DNA of 64,000 nt from Siphonodentalium dalli (Eukaryota > Mollusca > Scaphopoda > Gadilida > Siphonodentaliidae). Positions 37,201 through 48,564 of this stretch are shown one piece after another. Position 1 is the first letter of the stretch, and each line of letters begins with the position of its first letter. The notes under the pieces were generated by a model. The model was not told the origin of the DNA. It searched no databases and saw only the letters and a program-made list of their open reading frames with translations. The stretch spans positions 189,834,816 to 189,898,815 of the forward strand of contig CP136066.1 in NCBI GenBank assembly GCA_032622095.1, given 5' to 3'. The position numbers were made by a program, and so were the translations under genes.

Positions 37201-40002
37201 GAATATGAACATCTTTGCACGAGGATATGTTAGCGATTGCATATAATTGTGAAATTATCGCGAAAACAAGTGTTCGGAGAATACTGACATGATTAATCGT
37301 GATAATATAGGTGCATAGACACGCGACTGAAACATTTTGAGTCGTGATATTCATCATGGGAACCCATAAAGTCTGTTTTAAACTGAACGCCATTAAATGT
37401 TTCGATGTTGAAATCTGACTCAAATGTACACCGATCTGTTTTGGTGTCTTAAGGGACCCTTCTTTATGTTAAAGTCACATGGCGGTTTTCGCTCCAAAAT
37501 ACACCTAATAATATTCTAATTTGAAAGGTATCGAAATAGGTCGATAAACTACCTTTCTGCGAGCAGTATATGTCTCAGAAAGACGTATTGAAGCAATAAA
37601 ACAAACAATTTGGTGCACGATGTTTGGGTGGCAAACAAAAAACAGCCACTATGATTTGCACGGCATGGAATAAAAAGAGCGTTCCGCGCGCGTTAGTCTA
37701 TTCCTGATATGGTAGAAATAAAGAGTGTTTCGAAAACTGAAAACAGCTGGAAAATGGCCGTGACCATGGCAAGTATTTGTCAGAGCAGATGAAGCCGACA
37801 CGTCAATAGTTGGTTAATTTGTCAACCTATCATTTTCCGTCTTACAAATTAATACAAAATACAACTTTGAACAGCCATTTTCACGACATGGAACAGAAAA
37901 GAGCGTTCCGTGTCAGTATGTTCCTGATATGGTAGAAATAAAGAGGGTTTCTCGAAATTCTGTGTGAAAAATTTAAAATAGCTGTAAAATGGCTTTGACC
38001 ATGGAAAGTATTTATCGGAGCATGTGAAGCTGGTATATCAAAAGTTCGTGTATTTTTCAACCAATCTTATATCTTCTTCCTAATTACGTTGATATAATTT
38101 GGAGCTCGAATGAGCCATGTCCGGTTAACGTGTCTCATTGTTTCGCTAAATAAATATAAAATGCAAATAATATATGGGGGGTTTGCGCTTAATAATGGCA
38201 TATTTTAATCAGTATCTAATTGAAGTCATGTAAAACTTACCTTCGATATCGGTTTGTGATAATCCGGAAGACTGAAAAAAGAGAGGAAAATAGTTAGCGG
38301 AATGTTTTGTTGTAAGTTCTCACAGGATAGACACAATAGAAGATGAACGATACAAGATGATTACTGCAATACACCTCAATGGGCAGTTGCACAATGGCGA
38401 TGATAATTAAATAAATTATATGAACATTACACAAATATATAACTATTAGAAATTATCGATATATGTCTGCAATATTGTCGCTATCAATTGCCAATTCTAC
38501 AGTAGCTGTAAGTTTCTCTTTTTGGCAAAGAAGGCTGGGATCATGTCGCATATTGCATTAATAGTTTGCTTTATCTCGTTACTCATTATGAATAATAATT
38601 TATCAAAATCCGAAAGTCCTAAAAACTTAGGAAAGGAATTGGCTAATTAAGTACAATAAATTTCGCATAAATCTTTGTATGCAACATATTTCATCACAAA
38701 ATTATATTAACTTTCAGCCTGCTTCGTTCGGCGCCGCGTACACATTGGCTGCGGACACACGTACCACAGTAGCGATGGCATAGTAGGTGTGACAATTTAT
38801 TATGGTGTAGTTTGGTGACAATTGGATGTCATAATTAATATGCCATAGCAAGCCATGTCGCCTTCTGAAAATTCGCACAATGAGTTTACCAAGCTCTGCC
38901 AGCGACAGTCGATATCTCAAGGATGTATCTACCTGAATGTCTTGTCGATGTTGATCTTTACTCAACACGCAGTTTTATATTTTGTATGCTATAAACACAC
39001 AAGTTCACTCACTTGATAACTTAATGAATAACCCATCTCAACAGTAATGATTGTTCTTACCAATGAAATTAATATAAGTAGATAAACATGCATTCATTAA
39101 GATCATATAAAAAAACGTACCACAATAATGATATGTATTTGAGTCAATGAGTAAATGCCACCAGGCCACGGTCAAACACAATTCTGGACGATCTATCGTG
39201 CAATTATATATATCGTCGTGAATACAATTTAGCAAAACGTAATGAGTAGAGATCAACATTGGTGAAAAGCAATGGTTAATTGGTCCGATCGACTCATTGT
39301 GCGGAAAATCAGCGGGCGACATGGATAGCTATGGCACAGAATTATGACGGACCAATTGTCACCAAACTCCACCATAATAAATTGTCACACCTACTATGCC
39401 ATCGCTACCGTGTTACGTGTGTCCGCAGCCATTCTATCTTGGACTTGTAATGGGGGCTGTTTGTGCCTTCCTTTCTCGATCTCAAGTTTATGATTGCTCA
39501 CTCTTAATCTGGTGAAACTCAACCTTGCTTCAGCTGATTTACACTCCAACAGATATGTCTCTAATTTATACATAATCTTGAAAAGTATGTACGTGCGTAA
39601 TTTGTTACCGCCTATAGTGCTTTATGGTCATCGAACAAAGAGGTCAATATCTTCAGCCTCCAACTTTTTCGATAGCTCATTCTCTTGAAATTATTTCGAT
39701 TTATCAGTGCTTGAAATTTCTCTCCCGTAATTTAGAAATAAAGAATTGCCACCTGGATTAGATGCAAATATTTTGGAGAGCTTATGAAGCCGTTATATCA
39801 ATATTTCGTGTAGTTGTCAACCAATCTTATATCTCCTTCAAAATTACGTAGACAAAATGTTGAAGCTCGAATTAGCCATATCCGTTTAATCAAACTCTGA
39901 TAATATAGCCCCCTTTTACATCGCATTCCCTATATTCGTAAAGTTTTCAGTAACATAAATTCAAAGGCGAGAACAAAATTAAAGAGTTGGTATACTAACC
40001 AT
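28290..40002 (-). CDS. ELC: Myosin essential light chain, 6 exons
   Basis: Seen: coding exons 40002-40000 (only ATG), 38270-38240, 35321-35175, 33109-32942, 28790-28704 and 28333-28290, all with AG/GT borders and matching phases, giving 159 residues. EF-hand loops lie at 21-32 ([12 protein letters not shown]) and 97-108 ([12 protein letters not shown]); a third loop near 130-141 is degenerate. The end reads [11 protein letters not shown]. Known: this protein clamps the myosin lever arm beside the IQ motif. In molluscs the domain-I loop DFWDGRDG helps bind the calcium that switches contraction on. The close match to that loop and to the KKVMAGPF tail is the best clue to the organism. Intron 3 is crowded with MITEs, and the 3' end of exon 3 is triplicated (35035-35265). 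No damage is seen. Confidence 0.95.
31402..31934. mobile_element. TIR element, 39-bp ends, in light-chain intron 4
   Basis: The left end ACCTTACTCGTATTTAAATT with CGCGCAGTACTATTTTTCG is perfectly inverted at 31896-31934. Extra GCGCGAATT repeats lie at 31845-31885. It is non-coding and no target duplication was recognised. Confidence 0.85.
32036..32083. repeat. 16-bp tandem triplet
   Basis: Three direct copies of ATAATGTATGGGTTTC. Confidence 0.95.
33205..33450. repeat. Cluster of TTTTGATCAAAA-type palindromes
   Basis: At least five copies of GGTTTTGATCAAAACC-like palindromes, arranged around CATATATG segments, form an imperfect inverted repeat in intron 3 of the light-chain gene. Probably a fold-back element. 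Confidence 0.7.
33694..33959. mobile_element. TTAA-bounded MITE, family A, copy 3
   Basis: Starts TTAACCATTCCATGACTGGG and ends CGCCATGAATGGGTTAA. It has two complete hairpin modules (about 33745-33812 and 33846-33912), the best preserved family A copy here. Confidence 0.9.
34197..34556. mobile_element. TTAA-bounded fold-back element, family G, about 170-bp arms
   Basis: Arms of about 170 bp meet near 34375. Ends are TTAAAGGGATAATTTACACT and the inverse of TTAAATGGATGCTTACACT. Its right TTAA is the same four bases as the left TTAA of the adjoining family C copy. Confidence 0.85.
34553..34900. mobile_element. Truncated TTAA-type MITE, family C, copy 3
   Basis: The left end TTAAGAGTACACAATCCGAT and the interior (CAGAATCGATT, GGTTCCTCGACTCGAATC) match 46611-47071, but similarity ends near 34898 and the right end is missing. 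Confidence 0.75.
35035..35265. repeat. 77-bp tandem triplication of the 3' end of light-chain exon 3
   Basis: CCACCGAGCTGACTGATTAC recurs at 35035, 35112 and 35189, exactly 77 bp apart. The right-hand copy is the genuine end of exon 3 with its donor (ATGG|GTGAGT at 35175). The other two repeat the coding end; the middle copy and the boundary of the left one also repeat the donor within intron 3. Confidence 0.95.
36290..37015. repeat. Local direct repeats in light-chain intron 2
   Basis: TATCGCCCAAGGTCAT...GGGTACCCGT occurs near 36317 and 36450. A block of about 160 bp starting TGCCGTATATTTTCACTAAA occurs near 36590 and again near 36846. These are non-coding dispersed or tandem repeats. Confidence 0.75.
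37630..38110. repeat. Tandem duplication, about 240-bp unit
   Basis: Two copies share AGAGCGTTCC, TTCCTGATATGGTAGAAATA and GACCATGG(C/A)AAGTATTT. A third diverged copy lies at about 39720-39900, still within light-chain introns. Confidence 0.75.
38746..39431. mobile_element. MITE with about 80-bp terminal inverted repeats
   Basis: The left end TGGCTGCGGACACACGTACC and 80 bases inward are mirrored at 39352-39431 with about three mismatches. It lies in intron 1 of the light-chain gene. No transposase was recognised. Confidence 0.85.
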
Positions 40003-40099
40003 TTTGAGTCTGCTGTTATTCTGTAGAGGAAGACTGTTTCTTATCGTGCTGGATTGTATAGACTGTGGAAATGTACTGACCCATGTAAATCTTTGCAGC

Positions 40100-40106
40100 T
40101 TATATA
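40100..40106 (-). promoter_or_regulatory. TATA box of the myosin light-chain gene
   Basis: The minus strand reads GCGTATATAAGCTGC about 100 bases before the ATG at 40002, which would place transcription start near 40070 and give a 5' leader of about 70 bases. Confidence 0.7.
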
Positions 40107-40124
40107 CGCTTTCGGGTATCAGAC

Positions 40125-40210
40125 CACATGAGGGGGCGACCACGTGAGAATACCCGCTCCAGACGTGTATACTAATCGACCGCACCATATGTCTTCGTGC
40201 AAATCACGTG
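40125..40210 (-). promoter_or_regulatory. E-box cluster upstream of the myosin light-chain gene
   Basis: Four CANNTG sites lie within 110 bp of the TATA box: CACATG 40125-40130, CACGTG 40141-40146, CATATG 40186-40191, CACGTG 40205-40210. E-boxes bind bHLH factors such as MyoD in muscle genes; function here is inferred from position only. Confidence 0.45.
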
Positions 40211-40569
40211 CAACATGCGGCGACGGATGTGTACACCAGATATTGAATGGCATCGTTTTATGTATTATGTGCATATTGACAAGACTTACGCAATTTTTAC
40301 TTTCGTCTCAGTGGGTACAGTTTATCACATGGTATAGATGTTTCGTAAGCTTGGGTTGTGAATATGTCCCATGATGTGTAAATGAGATTATTCCAACGGT
40401 ACCCATAACCAGACCATGCATTAGAACCGGCAAACATGCTGAGAGGCACGCGTTCGCAGTTTCGATATACACTAATTGCGGAATGAACATCAGTTGTATG
40501 TTATGCAATGGTTTATTACTCAGACACAATATGTGCAACATGATAATTAGATAAATATCATGACTGAAC

Positions 40570-40745
40570 TACACTCAATATACAGAAAACAACTGAAGTA
40601 TAAGCATCATCCACCATCACCGCCGTAACATCGTCTACGCCAATATCGCCATAATCACTACCATCGTCGTCCGTATTTGTAGTATCATCGCCATCAGTGT
40701 CGTCATCGTCTACGTCATTATAACCACCATCATCATATTTATTCA
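40570..40745. repeat. Trinucleotide-rich low-complexity stretch
   Basis: Repeated ATC/CGTC/ACC triplets give an aspartate-rich open frame on the minus strand. It looks like an eroded microsatellite, not a gene. Confidence 0.6.
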
Positions 40746-40746
40746 T

Positions 40747-42269
40747 AATCACCAAATGTGTTAATGCGTAATGTGCTAGTTGCACGATAACATGAAGCTA
40801 CTCCGAATGTTCAGGTTGCAATCTAACATAGAAATTAATTTTGTCGCTGTTTTGTCACGTTTCTGTCATCAGAATAGACTGGTAAATATACATGAACGAA
40901 GTCAAAGTCCCATTCATTGTGATCATAGAATTGAACACGTTCGCTTTTAATCTGTTTGTGGCATATCGTAAATAAAGATCGTTGTATCTCTTATGTGCGG
41001 GAGTTGAAACAGCTGATGAATTTCGAAAACTTTGTCATGGTATGTAAAACATGTAAGTTGATATTTCGTGTATTTATAAACATATTTTGATCACCGAATC
41101 GTGACAAACGCCAGAAATTACAATGTCTAATTTGAAGCCTGAAGATCGTAGTTACTTTGGAGATTAGAGACACGTGGTGGTTTCCAACCATGTTGATTAC
41201 AGGTGGACAAGAAAATATATACTTCAACCATGAGCGAATTGCTTAGAAAATATACTCCTATTGGTGGAAATGTATCACCGTAGTTGTTTGAAAAAGTCCT
41301 GTACGGTCCAAATCGACACAAAATTAATAAAACATTCCTGGGGTAATTTTCAGCGAAACAATAAAGCTTGCAATAACCCTCATTTATATGTTACGGGTAT
41401 CCACAAAAGCATCCACCAGTTTTACGTTAGAAACGAGTAACAAAGGTCATAATTGAGAACGTTCGTTATTATATGCTGATTTTCTTAAACGAAACCATTG
41501 GACGCTCTTTATCAACGATAATCACTGGAAATTTTGCTAGCCTGAAAAACAATTCAAAACGTGTTTAAACTTCCCATTTTTGAACGTCTGTCAATACAGA
41601 CCATGCATCAGAACCTCGTATATTAAAGTGTTTAATAGCTCATTGAAATATAAAACATACCTATGTTTTAAATGGTGTCAAACATGGTTCGAACTGCCAC
41701 TTGCCAAATTTGCCAATGGCAAAAATAATTCACATTTGGCGAAAAATATTTTCATTTGGCAAAAGTTTTGGCAAGTCACTTTTTAATTCCTCAAGAAAGT
41801 TGAAAGATATTGGTCAATAAATACCATGTTATATTATAGTGGTGTTTTATATGGTCTCGGAAAAGTTAACACCTTTATTAAGATGCAGTAAATATCAAAT
41901 CGGAGCGTGGATATTTAAATATTCCTGGAAATATAAAGCACTTCTAATGATTTATTCTCATGACACATGACAGATACGTATGGAGATTAACATAACTTAT
42001 ATACAAAAATTGGTAACAAGTATATATATATACAATATGTACAAATGTATGGCGGCATTGGAGATCATGTAGTTACGATTATAATATTATATGTACTCGT
42101 TCGAAATGTTTAATACTTATCAAATACTAAATAGTTCAGATGGTATATGTCAACCAGGCGGATTTTCGTCGAACCTCTTAAAAATGGTATGTATAAATTT
42201 GCATAGACGCCGTATTTGGCATGGGTTTTGTACATTGAGAAGTTCATCCATTGTTGTAATGTTTGGTCT
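40747..42269. other. No gene recognised
   Basis: AT-rich intergenic sequence. A local cluster of TTTGGCA/TTGGCAA motifs at 41690-41780 is the only patterned stretch I noticed. Confidence 0.4.
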
Positions 42270-42482
42270 ATTCAGGTTAGTGTTCGGTATTCGACGGATT
42301 TCGGTATTCGAATATTCGGTTCGAATAACGAGCGAATATTCGAATAGTATTGGAATATTAGATAAATTATAAAATTATATATAGATAACATATTTTGGAA
42401 CCAATTTATTATTTAATGAAATAGCATATTTATCCATGCACATGCTATACGCAAAAAAGAGAGAAGAAAAAAGTATTTTGGC

Positions 42483-43352
42483 TTAACACGTTCGCTGCCA
42501 CTACGAGTTAACTCGTAGTAAACGGTTCCATGGGGACTGCTGCTATGAGTTAACTCGTAGTAATGTTCATACCACATAAATAATAACACAATCCGCAAGC
42601 AATGTTGGTGTATGTGCCAATACATGCCCAATGATCCCATTGATCGATTTTATATGTATAATTACGATGGCTTGAGATACAACGATTCCCACAGCGTGAA
42701 CAGGGGGTGTGGTCCAGATAGCAATCTTGGTAGGATACTCCAATTCACCAGGACCTCACCTGTACGTCCCTGAACCATGAGACACATGTGCAACTAGACC
42801 ATTCCCGGACACATTGTGTATATATAAAGGAATTGTCGATAAAATCCGGATCAAATGAAAGATAAAACGTGTTATAAAGCTCCTACGAGATAACTCGTAG
42901 TCAGCACCTGGGATGAAACTCACCAGTGGTCATCGCTGGTGCCAGCTACGAGTTATATCGTAGGTAAATACATATTATGTTGTTGACGTCTTATTCGACG
43001 TAATCTGTACCAATTATCATATATACATTCATTTACCATGTCTTACATACGATATGCTTGTACATGTATAGCACTCTTCGTCATCTAAGACACTGACAAA
43101 TTAATTGTAGTTACCTACGAGATAACTCGTAGCCGGCACCAGGGATGAAACGTTAATAAATTCCGTCTCATGTGCCGACTATGAGTTGTCTCGTAGTAGT
43201 CTTATAACATGTTTCAGCATCATATGACCCGATATTGGTCGAACCATTACTCATACATACGTAAAATATCATCTACTATCAGCAAAACATCAAATCCCAT
43301 GTCGGCATATGGGATGGAATTACCCATTGGTTTTCAGCAGTGAACGTGTTAA
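42483..43352. mobile_element. TTAA-bounded element (family D) nested in the hAT relic
   Basis: Ends are TTAACACGTTCGCTGCC and GCAGTGAACGTGTTAA. The interior holds at least six palindromes of the type CTACGAGTTAACTCGTAG at about 42502, 42545, 42882, 42949, 43115 and 43180. No protein is encoded. Confidence 0.85.
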
Positions 43353-43408
43353 TAGCATGAGTTTGTCTGTTTATGAAGTTCAAGTAGTCAATGTGTCCCA
43401 TGCATGGC

Positions 43409-43669
43409 TTAAAGGTTCTTGTTCAAGAAGTGTAACATTCGGACAGTCTGCGGCTTCAACCGGTTGCCTTTTTCAGTAGAGATCAGCCCCGCGGTAGAGA
43501 ACGCGCGTTCAGACGATACACTGGTGACCGGTATACCGAGATAGAACTTAGCTAATTTGGCCACTTCGGGGTAAAGTGACAACGCGCAAACAAAACTAAA
43601 CGATGCCTTATATGTCCGCTTCCTATGACCACATGCAAGCACGGTCTGGTTTACACCTAGCCAATACAA
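43409..43669 (-). pseudogene. hAT transposase C-terminal fragment (hATC dimerisation domain)
   Basis: An 86-residue open frame reads YPEVAKLAKFYLGIPVTSVS, then SERAFSTAG and NRLKPQTVRMLHFLNKN, the conserved hATC dimerisation block near the C-terminus of hAT transposases. The N-terminal zinc finger and catalytic region are absent, their place being taken by the nested TTAA element and unrecognised sequence. The product could not transpose by itself. Its position inside matching hAT-type ends confirms the family. Confidence 0.9.
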
Positions 43670-43983
43670 TTATTTCGACGTCATGACGCCAATCAAATCA
43701 GAACGTTACAGTTACGTCACATTAATTCGTTTATGGTAGGTGGAAAATATACTATACTTTTAATAGACCCTAAGACTAATAACAAACCAGGAAACAAATA
43801 CCCGGAGATTATTCTCGAATATTCGAATAGTCAAATAATTATTCGAATATTCGAATATTTATTTTTACGAGCGAATATTCGAACATTCGAATATTCGGAC
43901 CGAACACTAATTCAGGTATTCTTTTGATATATGACATTTTCTCTCGCTCTCAAGCGCTTCACATGTGTATATGGTTAATATAA

Positions 43984-44304
43984 CTGAAGGGGTCATTGCC
44001 ACCGTATTTTAGTGTTGTGTACCCAGCTTTACGAAAAGGTGTTTTTGGTGCCCAGCTTGACCTTTGTGGTTTTATGCTATATATGTTGTCGTAAATCATA
44101 AAGTTATATCCCCGGGAAAAAGCAATTATTTGTCATAAATGTCAATTTTGAAGATTTTTACCCATGCGCCATTTGATAGCATGCTATATTTCTTCAACAA
44201 TTGTGTGTTCAAAGCATTACAAAGGTCAAGATGGGTACCCACAACACCTTTCCTTAAAGGTGGGTACCCAGCACAACAAAATATGGCGACAATGACCCCT
44301 TCAG
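43984..44304. mobile_element. MITE with CTGAAGGGGTCATTG ends
   Basis: CTGAAGGGGTCATTGCC at the left is inverted at the right (GACAATGACCCCTTCAG), and the similarity continues for about 45 bp including GTACCCAGC. No target duplication was recognised. Confidence 0.8.
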
Positions 44305-44644
44305 CGTTAGGATACCAGAACATAATTAGATCGCGACCATGGTCCGATTAATAGTTTGTTGACAAGATATAGACTTTAAAAAGAGATTATTTTTTTTTCA
44401 TCATGTTGTGAATTTCTGTCTAGCAAATATTCCGACGATCTTATCTTATAAACAGCGCCCATGCTTCCGCGAACAAACAGCGGTCGATAATAAAGTGCGT
44501 TCTCAATCATATTTGTTAAATCCGCCATTTTTATTTCAACTTGATCAACCTCATGCTGACCGTGTAATTTTCAAATCTGTTAAAGACCCAAAGTCCGATA
44601 TGAGTCGGATTTGACACCAAATAATATAAAATTACATAAGCATC

Positions 44645-44765
44645 AGGGGGGGGGGGGCGTAAAAAAGTTGCGAGACGTGGGGTGGTTTTTTTACATTGCC
44701 ATTTTTTTTACACCCACCCACCCTTTCTTGCATTTTTTTTTCATAAAATTTTAGACACCCACCCC
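44645..44765. repeat. G-run/CCCACCC repeat
   Basis: A run of 12-13 G is followed by T-rich spacers and CACCCACCCACCC, like 26459-26640. The G-run side has G-quadruplex potential. Confidence 0.6.
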
Positions 44766-45295
44766 AAAACCCCAACGCTTTATGTTGATCCCCTCTGTAA
44801 AAACGACCAACTGCTCTATATTGGTCCCTTCTTTGAAAGACCAAATTAAATGTTACTTCCTGTTTACAAACATGTACAAGACAAATATTTTCTTGGCTGA
44901 TAATTATGCGATAATCAGCAGTAATCAGCGATAATCTCAACTAAATTGAACTCTAAGCAATCAACAAAGGTAGAATATGATGTGATTATATTGGTAAATT
45001 TATAACCCAGCCTATTCATCTGTGTGAGTAGATGAAAAATATGTTGAATCCCCAGGAATGACAACAAAAAATAACTAGGGCCAGTGATATATAGGGTCTA
45101 TAATAGAATAAAAAATTACACAAAATTCAATTTCCTTTTTTTCAGACATCAACCAGCATCAACTAGTAAACCTAGAGCCTATATATATAGTAATACCAAA
45201 AAGGAAAATGTGCATATGAATTAGCTTTTATGTATGCCTGCATGACCACCGACCCGACCTCGCATTACGACTTAGGACTAGGCCTAAAATAATGT

Positions 45296-45626
45296 TTAAC
45301 CCTTTGAGTTGAACGCGGATAGTCAATTTAGTGCCAAATCCATATACACGGATGTGCATTTTAGTGACATGTGACCGTGGAGATGAGGTCACAGTAAGCG
45401 TAACGTCATTGTGTTGGTGTAGGGAAGATAACTCCAATTTGGTCTTCTGTTTACAGTATACCGGCTGCACTCTTGATTTACTATTGTATGTCTACCTGTG
45501 TCTACTATATATTATTAACTATACATTAATCTGATACATTGAGAATACCGGCAGTTATTTGAACGAGTGGGAGCCCCGCGCCAGGGTGCTACTAATGCTC
45601 TGGGGCCATAGTGTTCGAAGGGTTAA
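45296..45626. mobile_element. TTAA-bounded MITE, family E
   Basis: Ends TTAACCCTTTGAGTTGAA and GTGTTCGAAGGGTTAA are inverted and TTAA-flanked. The termini resemble the TTAACCCTTTGAGTGCC segment found at 60488 and 61690. Confidence 0.8.
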
Positions 45627-46179
45627 AAATAAAATGAGTTGGCCTGCGTTGAGGGTCACATGGCCATAATTGTATCACATATGCTGATATGCAATCACTT
45701 TTAGTGTGCAAACACTGATACAAATACTTATTTCATACATTACACTCATGCATCAACTAACTGTATGAATAAAGAATTTTTGTAATTAATATTCTGTAAT
45801 GAGTTGTTAGCTGATATTGTCAGACTGCATTAAGTTCACCCTACCCTAGAGCTATCTGAATTTTTTTTTTTATTTAACTACACCGTGAACTAGACAATTT
45901 TCATTATAAAAAACTGCCAAGCAAGCTGAAACAGACACAATAAAAAAAATTTGCGCGCAAAACAAATCAATGAAAATTTTGGGACCCACCCCCACAATAT
46001 TCACTATTTTTCCATTTTATATCAACTTATGGGGGTAATTATAACAATATTGAATGTATTAGTGCTTCTCATATTGCAACAAGCCACAACATATCAACAA
46101 ATATGTTTAAAACAGTTGAAAATATATCAATGAAAAAAACTTTTTAAAAAGTGGTCAAAAACTGTTTCCGGCGTCGGGT

Positions 46180-46235
46180 ACCCACCACCCCCCTACCTCA
46201 CGTCTCGTAAAAAACATTCGCCCCCCCCCCCTGTG
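46180..46235. repeat. CCCACC/C-run repeat, inverted copy
   Basis: GGTACCCACCACCCCCCTACC, then ACGTCTCGTAAAAAA and a run of C, is the reverse-complement arrangement of the repeat at 44645 (which has CGTAAAAAAGTTGCGAGACG after its G-run). Confidence 0.55.
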
Positions 46236-46610
46236 AGCATCGCGAAAATCTACGAAAGGTATATATATATATAATATTATAGTATTATAGTAATGTTTAT
46301 GACCATGAGCATCTATAACCAAAGTTGTTATACTTTTATTTGCATCAACATTTCCGCCAAAATATAAATATATATCGTTATGGTGCACTCATAGCACAAA
46401 TGGTTTATTATATTGTCAGAATGTTTGTACCATCTTAGCACTTTGCCATGACGTAGTTTGTTTGCGTTGTTCGTCATCCTTGTGCGCTCTTTTAACGGAA
46501 AAGCCTGGTCAAGTTATAGCTCTCGGAGGGTGTCTCGAGTCAAGTATCTAACCATGTGCTTCGTTGTGGTTTGGGTCATAACAAACTGTGTCGAATAATA
46601 AGCACAACAG

Positions 46611-47071
46611 TTAAGGGTACTCAGTCCGATCAGACGGTCCCCATACTATAGAAGATACAACAACAACAATATTTCTTCAAAATACGCTTTAGTTGTCAGA
46701 ATCGATTTATTGCAACAAAATAATGCTGACCACTGTCAATTGTGGTATAAAATTTCCGAAAACTTGTTATTTATCAACATTTTGTTCAACAAAGTATCAC
46801 GAAATTTGACCGTATTACTACTAGATTTTACAGTTATTCATCTTCATCCGCAATTTTGTCTGAGACTCTCCGTTTGACCCCGGGTTTCTGGGCCACATAT
46901 TATTACATGCCTGATTATTACACATCTCGAGAAATGAGAAACTTCAAAAGTCGACATCTGATCACTCTGAGCTTTGATTGGTGGGTTCCTCGACTCGAAT
47001 CAAATATTTTTTACCCCAGAAGCCAAAGAAATAGTAATTTAGGAGCGTCTGATCGGATTGAGTACCTTTAA
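46611..47071. mobile_element. TTAA-bounded MITE, family C, copy 1
   Basis: Left end TTAAGGGTACTCAGTCCGAT, right end CGGATTGAGTACCTTTAA. It shares an internal GGTTCCTCGACTCGAATCAA block with 57793-58251 and 34553-34900. Confidence 0.9.
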
Positions 47072-47192
47072 ATGTTCTGAGTGGCGTATAGGATGCAGAT
47101 GCGATAATTATTATCACGAGGCGCTATCTCTTCCCGACAACACAACAAAAACAACAATAAACATATCCAGATATGATCAGATATATACCATT

Positions 47193-47652
47193 TGTGTCAG
47201 CATGGTAGTTTACATGGTAGTTTACTGTGTCAGCATGTATGGTAGTTTACTGTGTCAGCATGTATGGTAGTTTACTGTGTCAGCATGTATGGTAGTTTAC
47301 TGTGTCAGCATGTATGGTAGTTTACTGTGTCAGCATGTATGGTAGTTTACTGTGTCAGCATGTATGGTAGTTTACTGTGTCAGCATGCATGGTAGTTTAC
47401 TGTGTCAGCATGTATGGTAGTTTACTGTGTCAGCATGTATGGTAGTTTACTGTGTCAGCATGTATGGTAGTTTACTGTGTCAGCATGCATGGTAGTTTAC
47501 TGTGTCAGCATGTATGGTAGTTTACTGTGTCAGTATGTATGGTAGTTTACTGTGTCAGCATGCATGGTAGTTTACTGTGTCAGCATGTATGGTAGTTTAC
47601 TGTGTCAGCATGCATGGTAGTTTACTGTGTCAGCATGCATGGTAGTTTACTT
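47193..47652. repeat. 25-bp minisatellite, about 18 copies
   Basis: The unit is TGTATGGTAGTTTACTGTGT plus CAGCA, with TGCAT/TGTAT variants. There are no spacers, so it is not a CRISPR-like array. Confidence 0.97.
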
Positions 47653-48564
47653 TCTCTGACTTTCTTAAAATTCCCTGTCCGATTTGACACCGCATTTGAC
47701 AAAATGTCTTGAGCCAATTTCACCTCACCATGCATTATAAAAATGAAAAACAATGAACATTATTCGTATGGCACCGGCATCGCAAAACTACACGAAATCA
47801 TCGATAAATAATATATCGAAAACGATCACAAAAACTCAGATTGAGCAACGCTCTTTATTATCATCTTGTTTTTGTACAAAGGAAACACGAACGCTCTTTA
47901 TACGACGCAATCGTTGGCATATTTGCTGGGCTGACAAAAATTCTAAATGTTGAAACTTCATATTTTGAGAGTCGATATCTCATCATACCTGTCCACCAAA
48001 ACCTCATATTAAAGGTCCATTTAATTTAATGCACATATCACATTATACAAATCCCCGCGTCTCACGAAAACAAAGGTGACAACTGTTTTGTTATCTGACA
48101 AAGGAGTACACACGAACCTTCTAAATGGCATGCCTAAGTACGCGCGTATATTCATTAATCCAGCTCGAAGAGTTAATTTTATGTTAGAATCCTCGCTTTT
48201 TAGAAAATAAAACGTTCACATTTTGGATCAATTGATACACCCATCATTTGCGGAGCTATTGTCCGGTTAGTTTGCTGGTCGCATGGTGAGATCGGTTCAC
48301 GGAAGGAATTGATAAATAGTAAAGAGTGGCTATTTGATAATTAGAGCTTATGGTAAAGCGGACGGAACCGACTTTGGAATCGTTAGTCCATCGGCACCAC
48401 ACACAGGCTTGTGATACATCATTTTGAAGATAATGACATTGCGCACCAGATAGGATCCGGTGTGAAATATGAAATAGATGCAAAGGATGATTTTTTGGAG
48501 TTAAATTGTCAAAAATCGATAAAAAATTCAATTTTGGGTAAACTTGAAGGGAAGTGGATAAACA
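47653..48564. other. No gene recognised
   Basis: Unique-looking sequence; a fragment TTAAAGGTCCATTTAATTTA near 48009 resembles a worn TTAA-element end. Confidence 0.4.

Larger units (their letters stand above)
42270..43917. mobile_element. hAT transposon relic with 8-bp target duplication
   Basis: The element 42278-43909 begins TAGTGTTCGG and ends CCGAACACTA, flanked by identical ATTCAGGT (42270-42277, 43910-43917). Both subterminal regions are rich in ATTCGAATA repeats in opposite orientation. It retains only the C-terminal part of a transposase and hosts a nested TTAA element at 42483-43352. Confidence 0.93.

Noticed and set aside
40558-40785. Aspartate-rich acidic protein on the minus strand
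   Set aside because: The bias comes from a degenerate trinucleotide repeat and there are no splice or flanking signals.
47193-47652. Regular short repeats that might suggest a CRISPR array (also 1-181)
   Set aside because: There are no unique spacers between units and the DNA is clearly animal.
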